Assembly (NCBI RefSeq): GCF_003116035.1
Contig: NZ_LGQW01000015.1
Coordinates: forward strand, 5,808,806-5,872,805
DNA: 64,000 nucleotides
Source of the DNA: Azospirillum sp. TSH64
GTDB lineage: Bacteria; Pseudomonadota; Alphaproteobacteria; Azospirillales; Azospirillaceae
Reading direction: 5' to 3'
Positions 1 through 8,951 of this stretch are shown here, piece by piece. A program made the translations under genes and the position numbers. The number at the start of each line of letters is the position of its first letter. The stretch's first letter is position 1. The notes beneath the pieces are model-generated. The model ran no database searches. It was not told the DNA's origin and worked only from the letters and a program-made list of their open reading frames with translations.

Positions 1-147
1 CCTCGAAAGAGACGGGGCGTTTCGCTGTTCGGGCCGTACATTTGCAATTCAAAAGCAAGCGGCGGAGTGTACCGGTTTGTCCGGTGGCTCAGACTGCTCC
101 CTCATCACCCCACGGAACCTGTAAGGTTCGTGCAGAGAGAGGGACAA

Positions 148-1236
148 ATGACAGTCGCACTCGATACGGCCACATCTGAAATCATCGATGTCGAGGCGGA
201 GCGCTGGGAGGCGTTGCGCCGCCGCGATCCTGCCGCCGACGGGCGGTTCGTTTATGCGGTCCGCAGCACCGGCGTCTATTGCCGGCCAAGCTGTGCCGCA
301 CGGCCGGCACGGCCGGAGAATGTCGCCTTCTATGCCACCAACGCCGAGGCCCAACGGGCAGGCTTCCGGCCCTGCAAGCGCTGCCGGCCGGATGGGCCGA
401 GCCAGGGCGACCGCCGTGCCGGGGCGGTCGCCGCCGCCTGCCGCCTGATCGAGGAGGCGGAGGAAGCGCCGCAGCTGGACGAACTTGCGACCGCGGCGGG
501 GATGAGCCCGCACCATTTCCACCGCATTTTCAAGCAGGTGACCGGGGTTACCCCGCGGGCCTATGTCCAGGCGCAGCGTGCCACCCGTGTCGCCAATGCC
601 CTGCAGCAGGCCGGCAGCGTGACCGCGGCGATCTATGAGGCCGGCTATGGATCCTCCGGACGGTTCTACGAAACCGCGGGAGTGCGCCTGGGGATGACGC
701 CCACCAGCTACCGCAGGGGCGGAGCGGGGGAGACGATCCGCTTCGCGGTCGGCGTTTGCTCGCTGGGCTCGATCCTGGTGGCGGCGACGGAGCGCGGGGT
801 CTGCGCGATCCTGCTCGGCGACGATCCCGACCTGCTGCTCCGCGATTTGCAGGACCGCTTTCCGAAAGCGGACCTGATCGGGGGCGACCCGGCTTTCGAG
901 GTTATGGTGGCGCAGGTGGTGGGGTTCGTCGAGGCACCGGGGACCGGCCTTACCCTGCCGCTGGATATCGGCGGCACCGCTTTCCAGCAGCGGGTATGGC
1001 AGGCACTGTGCGCCATTCCCGCCGGCAGGACCGCCAGCTATGCCGAGATCGCCACCGCCATCGGCGAGCCCGCGGCGGTGCGGGCGGTGGCGCGGGCCTG
1101 TGGGGCCAATCCATTGGCGGTGGCGATCCCCTGCCATCGGGTGGTGCGGTCGGATGGAGGTCTGTCCGGCTATCGCTGGGGCGTGGAGCGCAAGCGGGAC
1201 CTGCTGGATCGCGAGCGCAAGGAGGCGACGCGGTGA
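148..1236 (+). CDS. ada: Bifunctional Ada: DNA methylphosphotriester/O6-methylguanine methyltransferase and AraC-type regulator
   Basis: 362 aa with the full Ada layout. The N-terminal zinc domain has Cys45, Cys49, Cys76 and Cys79; one of them normally takes methyl groups from phosphotriesters. An AraC-type helix-turn-helix follows at about residues 95-190. The C-terminal alkyltransferase carries the PCHRV active site (Cys329). The ATG at 148 is preferred over an upstream GTG at 67 because AGAGAGAGGGA lies just upstream. In the family, the methylated protein activates its own promoter and repair partners. It overlaps the next gene by one base (TGATG), so the two are translationally coupled. 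Confidence 0.95.
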   Translation: MTVALDTATSEIIDVEAERWEALRRRDPAADGRFVYAVRSTGVYCRPSCAARPARPENVAFYATNAEAQRAGFRPCKRCRPDGPSQGDRRAGAVAAACRLIEEAEEAPQLDELATAAGMSPHHFHRIFKQVTGVTPRAYVQAQRATRVANALQQAGSVTAAIYEAGYGSSGRFYETAGVRLGMTPTSYRRGGAGETIRFAVGVCSLGSILVAATERGVCAILLGDDPDLLLRDLQDRFPKADLIGGDPAFEVMVAQVVGFVEAPGTGLTLPLDIGGTAFQQRVWQALCAIPAGRTASYAEIATAIGEPAAVRAVARACGANPLAVAIPCHRVVRSDGGLSGYRWGVERKRDLLDRERKEATR

Positions 1237-1931
1237 TGGTGATGCAGACTCTGGATTGGACGCGCATCGGCATGGAGCTGGACTCCGTTGGCCATGCCGT
1301 CGTGGGGCCTCTGCTGGACGGGGAAGCCTGCAAGGCACTGGCGGGGCTCTATGGGCAGGATAGTCCTTTCCGCAGCCGGGTGGTGATGGAGCGGCACGGC
1401 TTTGGAAAAGGCGAATATAAATATTTCAGTTACCCGCTGCCGGAACCGATCGCGGCGCTGCGCGCACCGCTTTATCGGCGGCTGGCACCGGTGGCCAACC
1501 GCTGGGCCGCCGCGATGGGGCTCGACACCCGCTATCCGGCGGAGCACGCCGAGTTCCTGGAGCGCTGCCACGCGGCCGGACAGCGTCGTCCCACGCCGCT
1601 GCTCCTGAAATACGGTCCTGGCGACTATAATTGCCTGCACCAGGATCTGTATGGTGAGACGGTGTTCCCGTTGCAGGTCGCCATCCTGTTGTCGGAACCG
1701 GGACCGGACTTCACCGGCGGCGAGTTTGTCCTGACCGAGCAGCGGCCACGCATGCAGTCGCGCGCCACCGTCGTGCCGCTGGGGCTGGGAGATGCGGTGA
1801 TCTTCGCGGTCGATCAGCGCCCGGTGCAGGGCACCCGCGGTATTTACCGCGTCCGGCAGCGGCATGGCGTCAGCCCGGTGCGCTCCGGCGAGCGCTACAC
1901 AACCGGCATCATCTTCCACGACGCAGCTTGA
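1236..1931 (+). CDS. 2OG-Fe(II) oxygenase, Ada-linked
   Basis: 231 aa, starting at the ATG that overlaps the ada stop codon. The iron ligands of a double-stranded beta-helix oxygenase are visible: HQD at residues 135-137 and a distal His210, with Arg216/Arg220 available for 2-oxoglutarate. This is the prolyl-hydroxylase-like family often found beside ada in Proteobacteria. It is not clearly AlkB itself. Context suggests a role in alkylation damage, but the substrate cannot be read from the sequence. It ends 4 bp before the convergent permease gene. Confidence 0.85.
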   Translation: MVMQTLDWTRIGMELDSVGHAVVGPLLDGEACKALAGLYGQDSPFRSRVVMERHGFGKGEYKYFSYPLPEPIAALRAPLYRRLAPVANRWAAAMGLDTRYPAEHAEFLERCHAAGQRRPTPLLLKYGPGDYNCLHQDLYGETVFPLQVAILLSEPGPDFTGGEFVLTEQRPRMQSRATVVPLGLGDAVIFAVDQRPVQGTRGIYRVRQRHGVSPVRSGERYTTGIIFHDAA

Positions 1932-1935
1932 GACC

Positions 1936-2754
1936 TCACCCCGCTGCCGACGGGGCCCGCGATCCCATGCCGCGCGCGGGCGAGTAGCCGCGCACCGCAA
2001 GTGCTGCGAACAGCAGGGTGGATCCGGCGACGACCGCCAGCGCCAGCCCGTCGACCCGGCCATAAAGGGCGAAACGGATCGACTCCACCCCATGGGTGAA
2101 GGGGTTGAGGCTGCACAGCCACCACAACAGCGGGCCGGCCTCCTCCATGCGGTAGAGCGGGTAAAGGGCGGAGGACAGGAAGAAGAGGGGGAAAACCACG
2201 AAGTTCATCACCCCGGCGAAATTCTCCAGCTGGCGGATGGTGGAGGCCAGCACCATGCCGAGCGCCCCCAGCATCAGCCCGTTCAACAGCAGGGCCGGCA
2301 GCACGGTCAGCGGCGCCCAGACCGGAAGGTCGATGCCATAGAGCCTGACGATCAGCAGGAAGGCCGCCACCTGGAGGATCGACACCACCACCCCGCCCAG
2401 GAGCCGCGCCACCAGAAGGAAGGCGCGGGGCAGCGGGCTGGTCAGCAGGATGCGCATGCTGCCCATCTCGCGGTCGTAGACCATCGACAGCGACCCCTGC
2501 ATGCCGTTGAACAGCTGGATCATGCCGATCAGCCCGGGCACGATGTAGACCTCGTAGGGAATGTAGGTCTCGTAGGGCGGGATGATGGCGATGCCGAGCG
2601 CCGCCCGGAACCCGGCGGCGAAGACGAACAGCCAGACCAGCGGGCGCACCAGCGCGCCGAGGAAGCGCTCACGCTGGTGGATGAAGCGCAGTACCTCGCG
2701 CGCGACGATTCCCTGGAAGGCGGTTCCCCAGACATTCAGCTGCCGTCCGGTCAT
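1936..2754 (-). CDS. ABC-2 type permease of the PQQ alcohol dehydrogenase-associated transporter
   Basis: 272 aa integral membrane protein with about six hydrophobic segments and the ABC-2 exporter layout. The ATG at 2754 overlaps the TGA of the ATPase gene (ATGA), so a longer in-frame extension to 2967 is rejected. Last gene of a four-gene leftward unit (binding protein, propeller, ATPase, permease) seen next to quinoprotein alcohol dehydrogenases in many Proteobacteria. The transported substrate is unknown. Confidence 0.88.
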   Translation of the reverse strand: MTGRQLNVWGTAFQGIVAREVLRFIHQRERFLGALVRPLVWLFVFAAGFRAALGIAIIPPYETYIPYEVYIVPGLIGMIQLFNGMQGSLSMVYDREMGSMRILLTSPLPRAFLLVARLLGGVVVSILQVAAFLLIVRLYGIDLPVWAPLTVLPALLLNGLMLGALGMVLASTIRQLENFAGVMNFVVFPLFFLSSALYPLYRMEEAGPLLWWLCSLNPFTHGVESIRFALYGRVDGLALAVVAGSTLLFAALAVRGYSPARGMGSRAPSAAG

Positions 2755-3515
2755 GCCGCGGCCTCCACATCTGCGGCCGGTCGGGCAGCGGTCAGCCGGT
2801 CGAAGCTCTCCGCCACGCTGGCGCAGCCGGTTTCGGCATTCACCGCGGCGACCGGTCCGCAGGCGCGGACGCGGCCACGATGCAGGACCACCACATGGTC
2901 GGTGGCGGGATCGATCTCGTCGATCAGGTGGGTCGCCCACAGCACCGCGATACCGTCCTCCGCGCACAGGGCATGGACATGGCGGATCAGGGTGCGGCGG
3001 GCGGGGATGTCCAGCCCGACCGTGGGTTCGTCCAGCAGCAGCAGGGTCGGGCGATGCAGCAGGGCACGGGCGATCTCCACCCGCCGGCGATGGCCGCCGT
3101 TGAGCGCCCGCACCTTTTCCCCACGCCGTTCAAACAGCGACAGGCGGGTCAGTTCCGTCTCGATCCGCCGGTCGGCCTCGCGCCGGCCGATGCCGTGCAG
3201 GGCGGCGAAATAGCGCAGATTCTGCAAGACCGTCAGGTCGAGGTCGAGGGTGGGCTGCTGGAACACCACGCCCAGTTCCGCCAGCGCCTTGCCCGGCGCC
3301 TGCACGATGTCGTGGCCGTGGATGCGCACCCGCCCGGCATTGGGCCGCAGCAACCCGGTGGCCAGCGCGAACAGCGTGCTCTTCCCCGCCCCGTTCGGAC
3401 CGAGCAGGCAGGTGAAAGCGCCGGGCATCACGCGGAAGCCGACATCCTCCAGCGCAAGGCGGTTCCCGCCGTAGCCGTGGCGCAGCCCCTCGACCTCCAA
3501 TGCCGGCACCGTCAT
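2751..3515 (-). CDS. ABC transporter ATP-binding protein, PQQ alcohol dehydrogenase-associated
   Basis: 254 aa. Walker A reads GPNGAGKST and Walker B LLLLDEP. The signature motif is LNGGH rather than LSGGQ; I recall this as usual in the quinoprotein-associated subfamily, so it is not evidence of inactivity. Strong purine-rich ribosome site (AGGGGAAGG) before the ATG. It pairs with the downstream ABC-2 permease, with which it overlaps by 4 bp. Confidence 0.92.
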   Translation of the reverse strand: MTVPALEVEGLRHGYGGNRLALEDVGFRVMPGAFTCLLGPNGAGKSTLFALATGLLRPNAGRVRIHGHDIVQAPGKALAELGVVFQQPTLDLDLTVLQNLRYFAALHGIGRREADRRIETELTRLSLFERRGEKVRALNGGHRRRVEIARALLHRPTLLLLDEPTVGLDIPARRTLIRHVHALCAEDGIAVLWATHLIDEIDPATDHVVVLHRGRVRACGPVAAVNAETGCASVAESFDRLTAARPAADVEAAA

Positions 3516-3537
3516 TCCGCCTTCCCCTTCCTGTGCC

Positions 3538-4515
3538 TCAGCCCTTGACCGCCACGCCCCAGGGGTAACGGCCGACCTTGACCGTCTTGGTCACCTTCAG
3601 GCTGTCGACGTCGATCACCGACACGTCGCCGCTGACGCCGTTGGTGGTGTAGAGCATCTTCTGGTCCGGCGTCAGCGCCAGATGCCAGACGCGGCGGCCG
3701 ACCAGCAGGTAATCCTTCACCTCGAAGGTCTTGGCATCCACCACCGCGACATGGTTGGCCGGGCCGAGCGCCACGAAGGCATAGCGGCCGTCGTCGGTCA
3801 GCTTGGCGCCCACCGGCTGGATGCGGTCCTTGGCGACGCCCTTGATGTGGAAATCGACGACCTTCTTGACCTGCCGGGTGGCGGTGTCGATGACGCTGAC
3901 GGTGCCGCCGATCTCCGACGACACCCACAGCTGCGAGCCGTCCTTGGTGAACTGGGCGTAGCGCGGGCGCGGGCCGACCAGCGTGTTGTCGACCACCGCG
4001 CGCTTTTCCATGTCGATCCAGTGGACCATGCTGGTCGTCTCGGAGGTGTTGACGCCCCAGCGGCCGTCGGGACTGACATCCATTCCCTCCGGCTCCACCC
4101 CAACATCGACCTGGAAGGCGACCTTGCGCGTCGGCACGTCGACCACGGTGACGATGTTGCTGTCCTCGTTGGCGATGATCAGGCTCTTGCCGTCGGGGCT
4201 GAGGGCGAACTGTTCGGGATCCTCGCCCGACGGCAAGTTGTGGACCACCGTCTTGCTGGCAAGGTCGAAGACCTGCACCGTGTGGTCGTCGCTGGCGCAG
4301 ATGAACAGCTGGGTGCCGTCCCTGGACAGGGTGATGCCGCGCGGGCGCTTGCCGACCTTGATGGTGTCGGTGACCGCCATGGTCTTGCCGTCGATCACCG
4401 ACAGCGTGTTGTCCTTCTCGTTCGACACATAGATGGTCTGGGCCGAGGCGGCGGAGGCCAGGGTGGCGGCGATCAATGCGGCCAAGGAAATGCCGGTGAA
4501 GCGGGCGGCGGTCAT
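3538..4515 (-). CDS. YVTN-type beta-propeller protein, PQQ catabolism-associated, exported
   Basis: 325 aa with a Sec signal peptide (probable cleavage after ASA at about residue 25) and repeated blades such as IYVSNEKDNTLSVID and VSVIDTATRQV, spaced about 42 residues apart. Members of this periplasmic seven-bladed family occur with quinoprotein ethanol oxidation genes; their exact role is not known. The ATG overlaps the stop of the upstream binding-protein gene by 4 bp, and the ATPase starts 22 bp downstream. Confidence 0.9.
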   Translation of the reverse strand: MTAARFTGISLAALIAATLASAASAQTIYVSNEKDNTLSVIDGKTMAVTDTIKVGKRPRGITLSRDGTQLFICASDDHTVQVFDLASKTVVHNLPSGEDPEQFALSPDGKSLIIANEDSNIVTVVDVPTRKVAFQVDVGVEPEGMDVSPDGRWGVNTSETTSMVHWIDMEKRAVVDNTLVGPRPRYAQFTKDGSQLWVSSEIGGTVSVIDTATRQVKKVVDFHIKGVAKDRIQPVGAKLTDDGRYAFVALGPANHVAVVDAKTFEVKDYLLVGRRVWHLALTPDQKMLYTTNGVSGDVSVIDVDSLKVTKTVKVGRYPWGVAVKG

Positions 4516-5732
4516 GGCGTGGTTTTTCCTCGCGTCTTGCAGAGCGTTTCCGGTTGGTCGTAGCCCAGGCTGTCCAGCTCGGTGCGCGGGTGGAGGAATC
4601 CCTCCTGTGGCGACACCGACACCAGCGAGCGGTCGGCGGCCAGCAGCACCGGCTGGCGCAGCTGCCCGTCCCAGGGTCGCAGGCTGAGCGGTGCGCCGCG
4701 GAAGGCGGACATGGTGAAGTCGAGCGACTGGATGAAGGCGATCAGGCGGTCGGGATCGGCGGTGCGGGCACGGGCGGCAGCCTCGCCAATGACGCGGACG
4801 GCGGTCCAGTCATTGTGGTCGCGCGCCGTCATCGGGCGCTTTGCCGCCGCTTTGAAGCGGGATTGCAGCTGTGCCGCCCCCCATTGCTCATGCGTGCGGT
4901 GCCAGACGGTGGGGACCAGCCCCTGGGTGCCGGCGACCGGGCGCGGATCGGCGGTGCGGTAGGACAGATAGTCGCCGAACTCCCCGACCTCGTCGGCGAC
5001 GACCAGCACGTCATAGGCCTTGGCCTGGGTGAAGACCGGAATCTCGGATTCGGCGGTGCGGTTGACGTCGCTTTCGGCGGTCCAATCCTTCTCCGCGACG
5101 ATCTGGGCGCCGAAGCGCTTGGCAGCGCGGCGGACGGCGTCGGCGTACAGCTTGTCCTCCGGCCGGCGGCCGGTGACCAGGAACCAGCGCGGCCAGCGCT
5201 TCTTCACCAGATATTGCCCGAGCGCGTCGGCCAGCATCGCCCGGCTGGGCGCCACATGGATGAGGTTGGCGGCGCAGGCGCTGCCGCGCAGGGCGTCGTC
5301 GGGCGCGGTGGCATTCAGCAGAAGCAGGGTGCGCGCCTCCGGCAGCTTCGACAGCGCCTCCACCGTCGCACCCGGCGCGTCGACGACGACGAAGCGGTCG
5401 CCGCGGCCGGCCAGTTCGCGCAGGGCGGCGGCGGCATCGCCGTCCGGCGGAACCTCCACGCTGTCGAGAACGAAGGACTGCTTCAGGAACTTGCCGGTCG
5501 TGTTGTTGTCGGCGATGGCGAGCGATGCTCCGGCCAAGCCGTCGTCGGCCGCCGGCTCGTCCGGGTTGGCGACGGAGGGCGGCGGCTCGGGCGTCTGCGA
5601 CAGGAAACCGATGCGGATCTCGCCGACGGCGTCGGCGGCTGTGCCGACACCGGGCGCCCCGGCCAGCAGCAGGGCGCCGAGTGCCGCCAGCGACACGCTG
5701 TTGAGAAGGCGGGGCAGGCGGAGCTTCGTCAT
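4512..5732 (-). CDS. Periplasmic substrate-binding protein, PQQ alcohol dehydrogenase-associated ABC system
   Basis: 406 aa with a signal peptide (hydrophobic core at residues 13-30, cleavage near TAA-DAV). The rest resembles a type I periplasmic binding fold (GFLSQTPEPP, LAIADNNTTGKF, later branched-chain-like ligand lobes). First gene of the leftward unit, facing the MoxJ-like gene across a 244-bp divergent promoter region. The ligand is unknown; an alcohol-derived metabolite or quinone-related compound would fit the context. Confidence 0.88.
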   Translation of the reverse strand: MTKLRLPRLLNSVSLAALGALLLAGAPGVGTAADAVGEIRIGFLSQTPEPPPSVANPDEPAADDGLAGASLAIADNNTTGKFLKQSFVLDSVEVPPDGDAAAALRELAGRGDRFVVVDAPGATVEALSKLPEARTLLLLNATAPDDALRGSACAANLIHVAPSRAMLADALGQYLVKKRWPRWFLVTGRRPEDKLYADAVRRAAKRFGAQIVAEKDWTAESDVNRTAESEIPVFTQAKAYDVLVVADEVGEFGDYLSYRTADPRPVAGTQGLVPTVWHRTHEQWGAAQLQSRFKAAAKRPMTARDHNDWTAVRVIGEAAARARTADPDRLIAFIQSLDFTMSAFRGAPLSLRPWDGQLRQPVLLAADRSLVSVSPQEGFLHPRTELDSLGYDQPETLCKTRGKTTP

Positions 5733-5890
5733 CGTATCCGTCGGAATGCCAACAGTTTGGAGTACAGCCTATCGGGCGAACCACAACTCCGGAATGCGAC
5801 TATGGAAGCATGGACAGGGGACGGGGTGGGCAGGGCCACCGGCCGAGGCCCGCCGACCGGGGACGGCCGGACGGGCCGGAGGGTATCTTG

Positions 5891-5908
5891 TACGAAAGTC
5901 CAATTATT
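5891..5908 (+). promoter_or_regulatory. Shared alcohol-cluster motif, copy 1
   Basis: TACGAAAGTCCAATTATT lies 68 bp before the MoxJ-like ATG, in the divergent region 5733-5976. It matches the copy at 10823-10840 at 16 of 18 positions, and the weaker copy at 8755-8772 keeps the TAC...CAATT skeleton with the same spacing. Probable binding site of a cluster activator. No consensus is claimed from the literature. Confidence 0.6.
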
Positions 5909-5976
5909 GGCGCTGCGGAGCGATGGCTATCCTGCCAGCCCGTTCCCTGACGAACCCACCACTGCCGGGACCTGCC

Positions 5977-6852
5977 ATGGCGATTGTGACCCGCCGCCGT
6001 TTCCTGTCCGGACTGGCCGCAAGCTGCGCGTCCGCCGGGGCTGCGTCCACGCTCGGTGTCGGACAGGCTGCCGCCCGGCCGCTGGACGAGGTGATGGAGC
6101 GCGGGCGGCTGCGCGTGGCGGTCTATCGCGAGTTTCCGCCCTTCTCCTTCCAGCGCGACGGTGCCCTGGTCGGCATCGACGTCGATCTGGCGCGGGCGAT
6201 TGCCGGGAAGCTGGGCGTCAAGGCCGACATCTACGAGCAGATCCCCGGAGAGACGGTGTCGGACGATCTGCGCGTGGCGGTGTGGCGCGGCAGCCTGTTC
6301 GGCGGCGAGCTGGCCGACATCATGATGCACATCCCCTATGACAAGCGCTTCGGCCTGATGAATCCGGAAGCGGTGCTGTTCGGCCCCTATCATCAGGAGG
6401 TCTTCGCGCTCGCCCGCGATCCGCAGCGGGTGCGTTCCGCCGTGCTGGCGACCCTGCCGGACGAACCGATCGCGGTGGAGATCGACAGCGTTCCCGACTT
6501 CTTCCTGCTGGGTTTGCAGGGTGGCCGGCTGCGCAGCCGCATCATCCATTGCCCGACGCCCGAGGCCGCCATCGAAAAGCTGACCGCCGGCGAGGCGGCG
6601 GCGGTGCTGGCGCCGCTGAGCCAAGTGCAGGCGGCGCTCGGGGCCAGGATGGAGCAGTTTCCGGTCACCACCGTGACCCTGCCGGGCATGATGACCTCCA
6701 GCTGGAACATCGGCATGGCGACCAAGGAGAATTCCCGCGACCTCGCCTACAGCATCGGCGACGCGGTGACGGCGCTGACCGAGGACGGAACGATGGCGAA
6801 GATCTTCGCCGCCTACGGCGTTACCCACACGCCGCCGCCGCTGGTGGAGTGA
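5977..6852 (+). CDS. MoxJ/XoxJ-like periplasmic substrate-binding protein, quinoprotein dehydrogenase-associated
   Basis: 291 aa. The N-terminus has a twin-arginine-like signal (RRRFLSG, then a hydrophobic stretch ending AAA-RPLDE). The mature part is an SBP_bac_3 fold (GRLRVAVYREFPPFSF, GIDVDLARAIA). MoxJ-type proteins accompany methanol and ethanol quinoproteins and are thought to help activate or mature the dehydrogenase. The start at 5977 is chosen because it opens the signal peptide; an in-frame ATG at 5923 has its GGAG too close. First gene of the rightward unit. Confidence 0.88.
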   Translation: MAIVTRRRFLSGLAASCASAGAASTLGVGQAAARPLDEVMERGRLRVAVYREFPPFSFQRDGALVGIDVDLARAIAGKLGVKADIYEQIPGETVSDDLRVAVWRGSLFGGELADIMMHIPYDKRFGLMNPEAVLFGPYHQEVFALARDPQRVRSAVLATLPDEPIAVEIDSVPDFFLLGLQGGRLRSRIIHCPTPEAAIEKLTAGEAAAVLAPLSQVQAALGARMEQFPVTTVTLPGMMTSSWNIGMATKENSRDLAYSIGDAVTALTEDGTMAKIFAAYGVTHTPPPLVE

Positions 6853-6897
6853 GGCGGGGACGAGCGAACGGTTTGCCGTATGGGTCGGGAGGGGTGG

Positions 6898-7752
6898 ATG
6901 AGAGACGCGCTGCGCCATGTGGGACTTACCTGTGCGATGCTCGCCGTCGCGGCACCCGCCCTCGCCGCAAGCTCCCCGTCCGATCCACTGAAGTCCGTGA
7001 TGTGGGACATATTGCGCGACCAGTATTTCGCCGGCGCTCCGGTCGTGTTCGACGCTGCCGTCAAGGTGACCGCTCCGGCGGCCGCGGAAGACACGCGCGC
7101 GGTGCCGCTCTCCGTCGACGCCACGGCGCTGGGACAGGTGGTTGAGATGGTGGCGATTGCCGACCTGAACCCCTTTCCGCTGGTGTTGCGCTACCACCCC
7201 GGCACTGCTGCGCCCTACATCGCCACGCGCATCAAGATCCAGCAGGCCACCGCGGTGCGCGGCGCGGCGCGCACCGCCGACGGGGTCTGGCATGTCTCCG
7301 GCGTGCTGGTCGACGCGGCGGGCGGCGGGTGCAGCGCGCCGCCGGCATCCTATGCCCAGAAGGACTGGGCCGACCATGTCGGCGAGGTGCAGGCCCGGCT
7401 GTGGCCGGCGGCTGACGACGGGATGGCGCGGCTGCGGCTGCGCATCCGCCATCCCAACGACACCGGGCTGGTCGACGGCATCCCGGCCTATTTCGTCGAG
7501 ACCCTGCAGGTGGAGGCGCAGACCCCCGGCGGTTCTCCGACGCTGGCGCGGATCGACAGCCTGGAGCCGGTGTCGGAGAATCCGGTCTTTTCGCTGGATG
7601 TCCGCCCGCCCCCGGACGCCACCGCGCTGATCCTGCGTGGCCGGGACAACCAGGGCGGCGAAATCCGGGCGACCATCCCGATGCCGCCGCCCGGCGCCAA
7701 GCCGGCGATGTCGCTGAAACCGGTCGGGCAGCCGTGGAGTGTCGGGCAATGA
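6898..7752 (+). CDS. Quinoprotein dehydrogenase-associated SoxYZ-like carrier protein
   Basis: 284 aa exported protein fusing a SoxY-like half and a SoxZ-like half. The SoxY swinging-arm motif appears internally as GGGCSAP near residue 145, where the Cys would carry a cargo as in SoxY. The signal peptide ends around APALAAS. The ATG at 6898 is chosen over 6880 because GGGAGGGG sits right before it. The gene ends with ATGA shared with the metallohydrolase gene. In the family the two are proposed to form a sulfur or carbon relay with the quinoprotein; that role is unproven. Confidence 0.88.
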   Translation: MRDALRHVGLTCAMLAVAAPALAASSPSDPLKSVMWDILRDQYFAGAPVVFDAAVKVTAPAAAEDTRAVPLSVDATALGQVVEMVAIADLNPFPLVLRYHPGTAAPYIATRIKIQQATAVRGAARTADGVWHVSGVLVDAAGGGCSAPPASYAQKDWADHVGEVQARLWPAADDGMARLRLRIRHPNDTGLVDGIPAYFVETLQVEAQTPGGSPTLARIDSLEPVSENPVFSLDVRPPPDATALILRGRDNQGGEIRATIPMPPPGAKPAMSLKPVGQPWSVGQ

Positions 7753-8714
7753 GCGTGCCGCTGTTGCGCCGGCTGGTGCTGTCCGCCGCCTTTGCCGCCG
7801 TCCTGGCCGCCGGGCTGATGTCGGGTGGCGCATGTGCCGCGGGGACGCTGACCTACGATCTGAAGCCGACGCGGATCGCCCCCGACACCTACGTCTTTGA
7901 AGGCTCCACCAAGCATTTCACCCGCGCCAACGGCGGCAACATCCTGAATTCCGGCTTCATCGTCACGGCCGACGGGGTGATCGTCATTCAGACCGGCCCG
8001 TCCCGCCGCTATGGCGAGGAGATGCGCGCGGCCATCCGCAAGGTCACAGAGAAGCCGATCCGTAAAGTCTTCGTCAGCAACCTGCATCCGGATTACTGGC
8101 TGGGAAACCAGGCTTTCGCCGACGTGCCCGTCGCGGCGCTGCCCGGCACCATCGCCGGCATCCAGGAGGAGGGCAACGGCATCGCCGAGAACATGTACCG
8201 GCTGGTCGGCGATTGGATGCGCGGAACCGAGGTGACGCTGCCGACGGAGCCGGTCTATGGCTCGACCGTGAAGTTCGGCGACCACCAACTGCGGCTGATC
8301 CCGCTGAGCGGCCACACCGCCGCCGACCTGATGATCCTGGACGAATCGACGGGCGTGCTGTTCACCGGCGGCGTGGTGTTCTGCGACCGCACCCCGACCA
8401 CGCCGCACGCCACCGTCGCCGACTGGCTGAAGGAGTTGGATGCGGTCGATGCGCTGGACATCCGGCTGCTGGTGCCCAACCACGGCCACATCCGTCCCGA
8501 CAAGGCCTGCGTCGCCCAGACCCGCGACTGGCTGACCTGGCTCGACGGCACGCTGCGCCATGCCGTGGAGTCCGGCCTCGATATGGCCGAAGCGCTGGAG
8601 CTGCCGATTCCGGAGCGGTTCCAAGTGCTTGACGTGCTGCGCGAAGAGTATCGCCGCTCCGTCGCCCATCTCTGGCCAAGGATCGAGCAGGCAAGTCTGC
8701 CGCGGGTCAATTGA
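7749..8714 (+). CDS. Quinoprotein relay zinc metallohydrolase-like protein (SoxH-related, metallo-beta-lactamase fold)
   Basis: 321 aa with a signal peptide (residues 1-31) and a metallo-beta-lactamase fold. The start overlaps the carrier gene stop (ATGA). The usual HxHxDH metal site reads NLHPDY at residues 111-116, and the conserved Asp of the preceding strand is Gln81 (VIVIQTGPS). SGHT and PNHG, which hold the other histidines, are present. Whether this is a variant metal site or a dead enzyme cannot be decided here. Confidence 0.82.
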   Translation: MSVPLLRRLVLSAAFAAVLAAGLMSGGACAAGTLTYDLKPTRIAPDTYVFEGSTKHFTRANGGNILNSGFIVTADGVIVIQTGPSRRYGEEMRAAIRKVTEKPIRKVFVSNLHPDYWLGNQAFADVPVAALPGTIAGIQEEGNGIAENMYRLVGDWMRGTEVTLPTEPVYGSTVKFGDHQLRLIPLSGHTAADLMILDESTGVLFTGGVVFCDRTPTTPHATVADWLKELDAVDALDIRLLVPNHGHIRPDKACVAQTRDWLTWLDGTLRHAVESGLDMAEALELPIPERFQVLDVLREEYRRSVAHLWPRIEQASLPRVN

Positions 8715-8754
8715 CGGCTCGTTGACCCGGAGGAGAACTGACGCTTACGCCTGC

Positions 8755-8772
8755 TACTATCCGACAATTTAC
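8755..8772 (+). promoter_or_regulatory. Shared alcohol-cluster motif, weak copy 2
   Basis: TACTATCCGACAATTTAC, 179 bp before the alcohol dehydrogenase ATG. It agrees with the copy at 10823 at 10 of 18 positions, including TAC, the following A and T, and CAATT at the same spacing. The 237-bp gap 8715-8951 holds this site, a long leader with no open frame, and the ribosome site GGGAGG. Confidence 0.4.
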
Positions 8773-8951
8773 CCGACCGATCATCCGTCTACACTGCCGA
8801 ATATCGTAGAGCGACGCGGCCCCTCCGGCCGCCAAAAGCTTGAAAAACCGCCCCGATTCCGTTCGCCACCGCCGGACCCGCCCGTCTGGCGGCAACGGGC
8901 GGGTCTTGCCCGGGCGGTGCCGTCATCATCAGTTTTGGGAGGCAACCGCAC

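Noticed and set aside
49..1338. Long open frame on the minus strand across ada
   Set aside because: Arg/Pro/Gly-rich translation without domains; it is the shadow of ada, whose zinc-site and PCHRV motifs are unmistakable.
2582..3103. Several medium plus-strand frames over the PQQ ABC genes
   Set aside because: Shadows of the leftward permease and ATPase genes; no ribosome sites, signal peptides or recognisable motifs.
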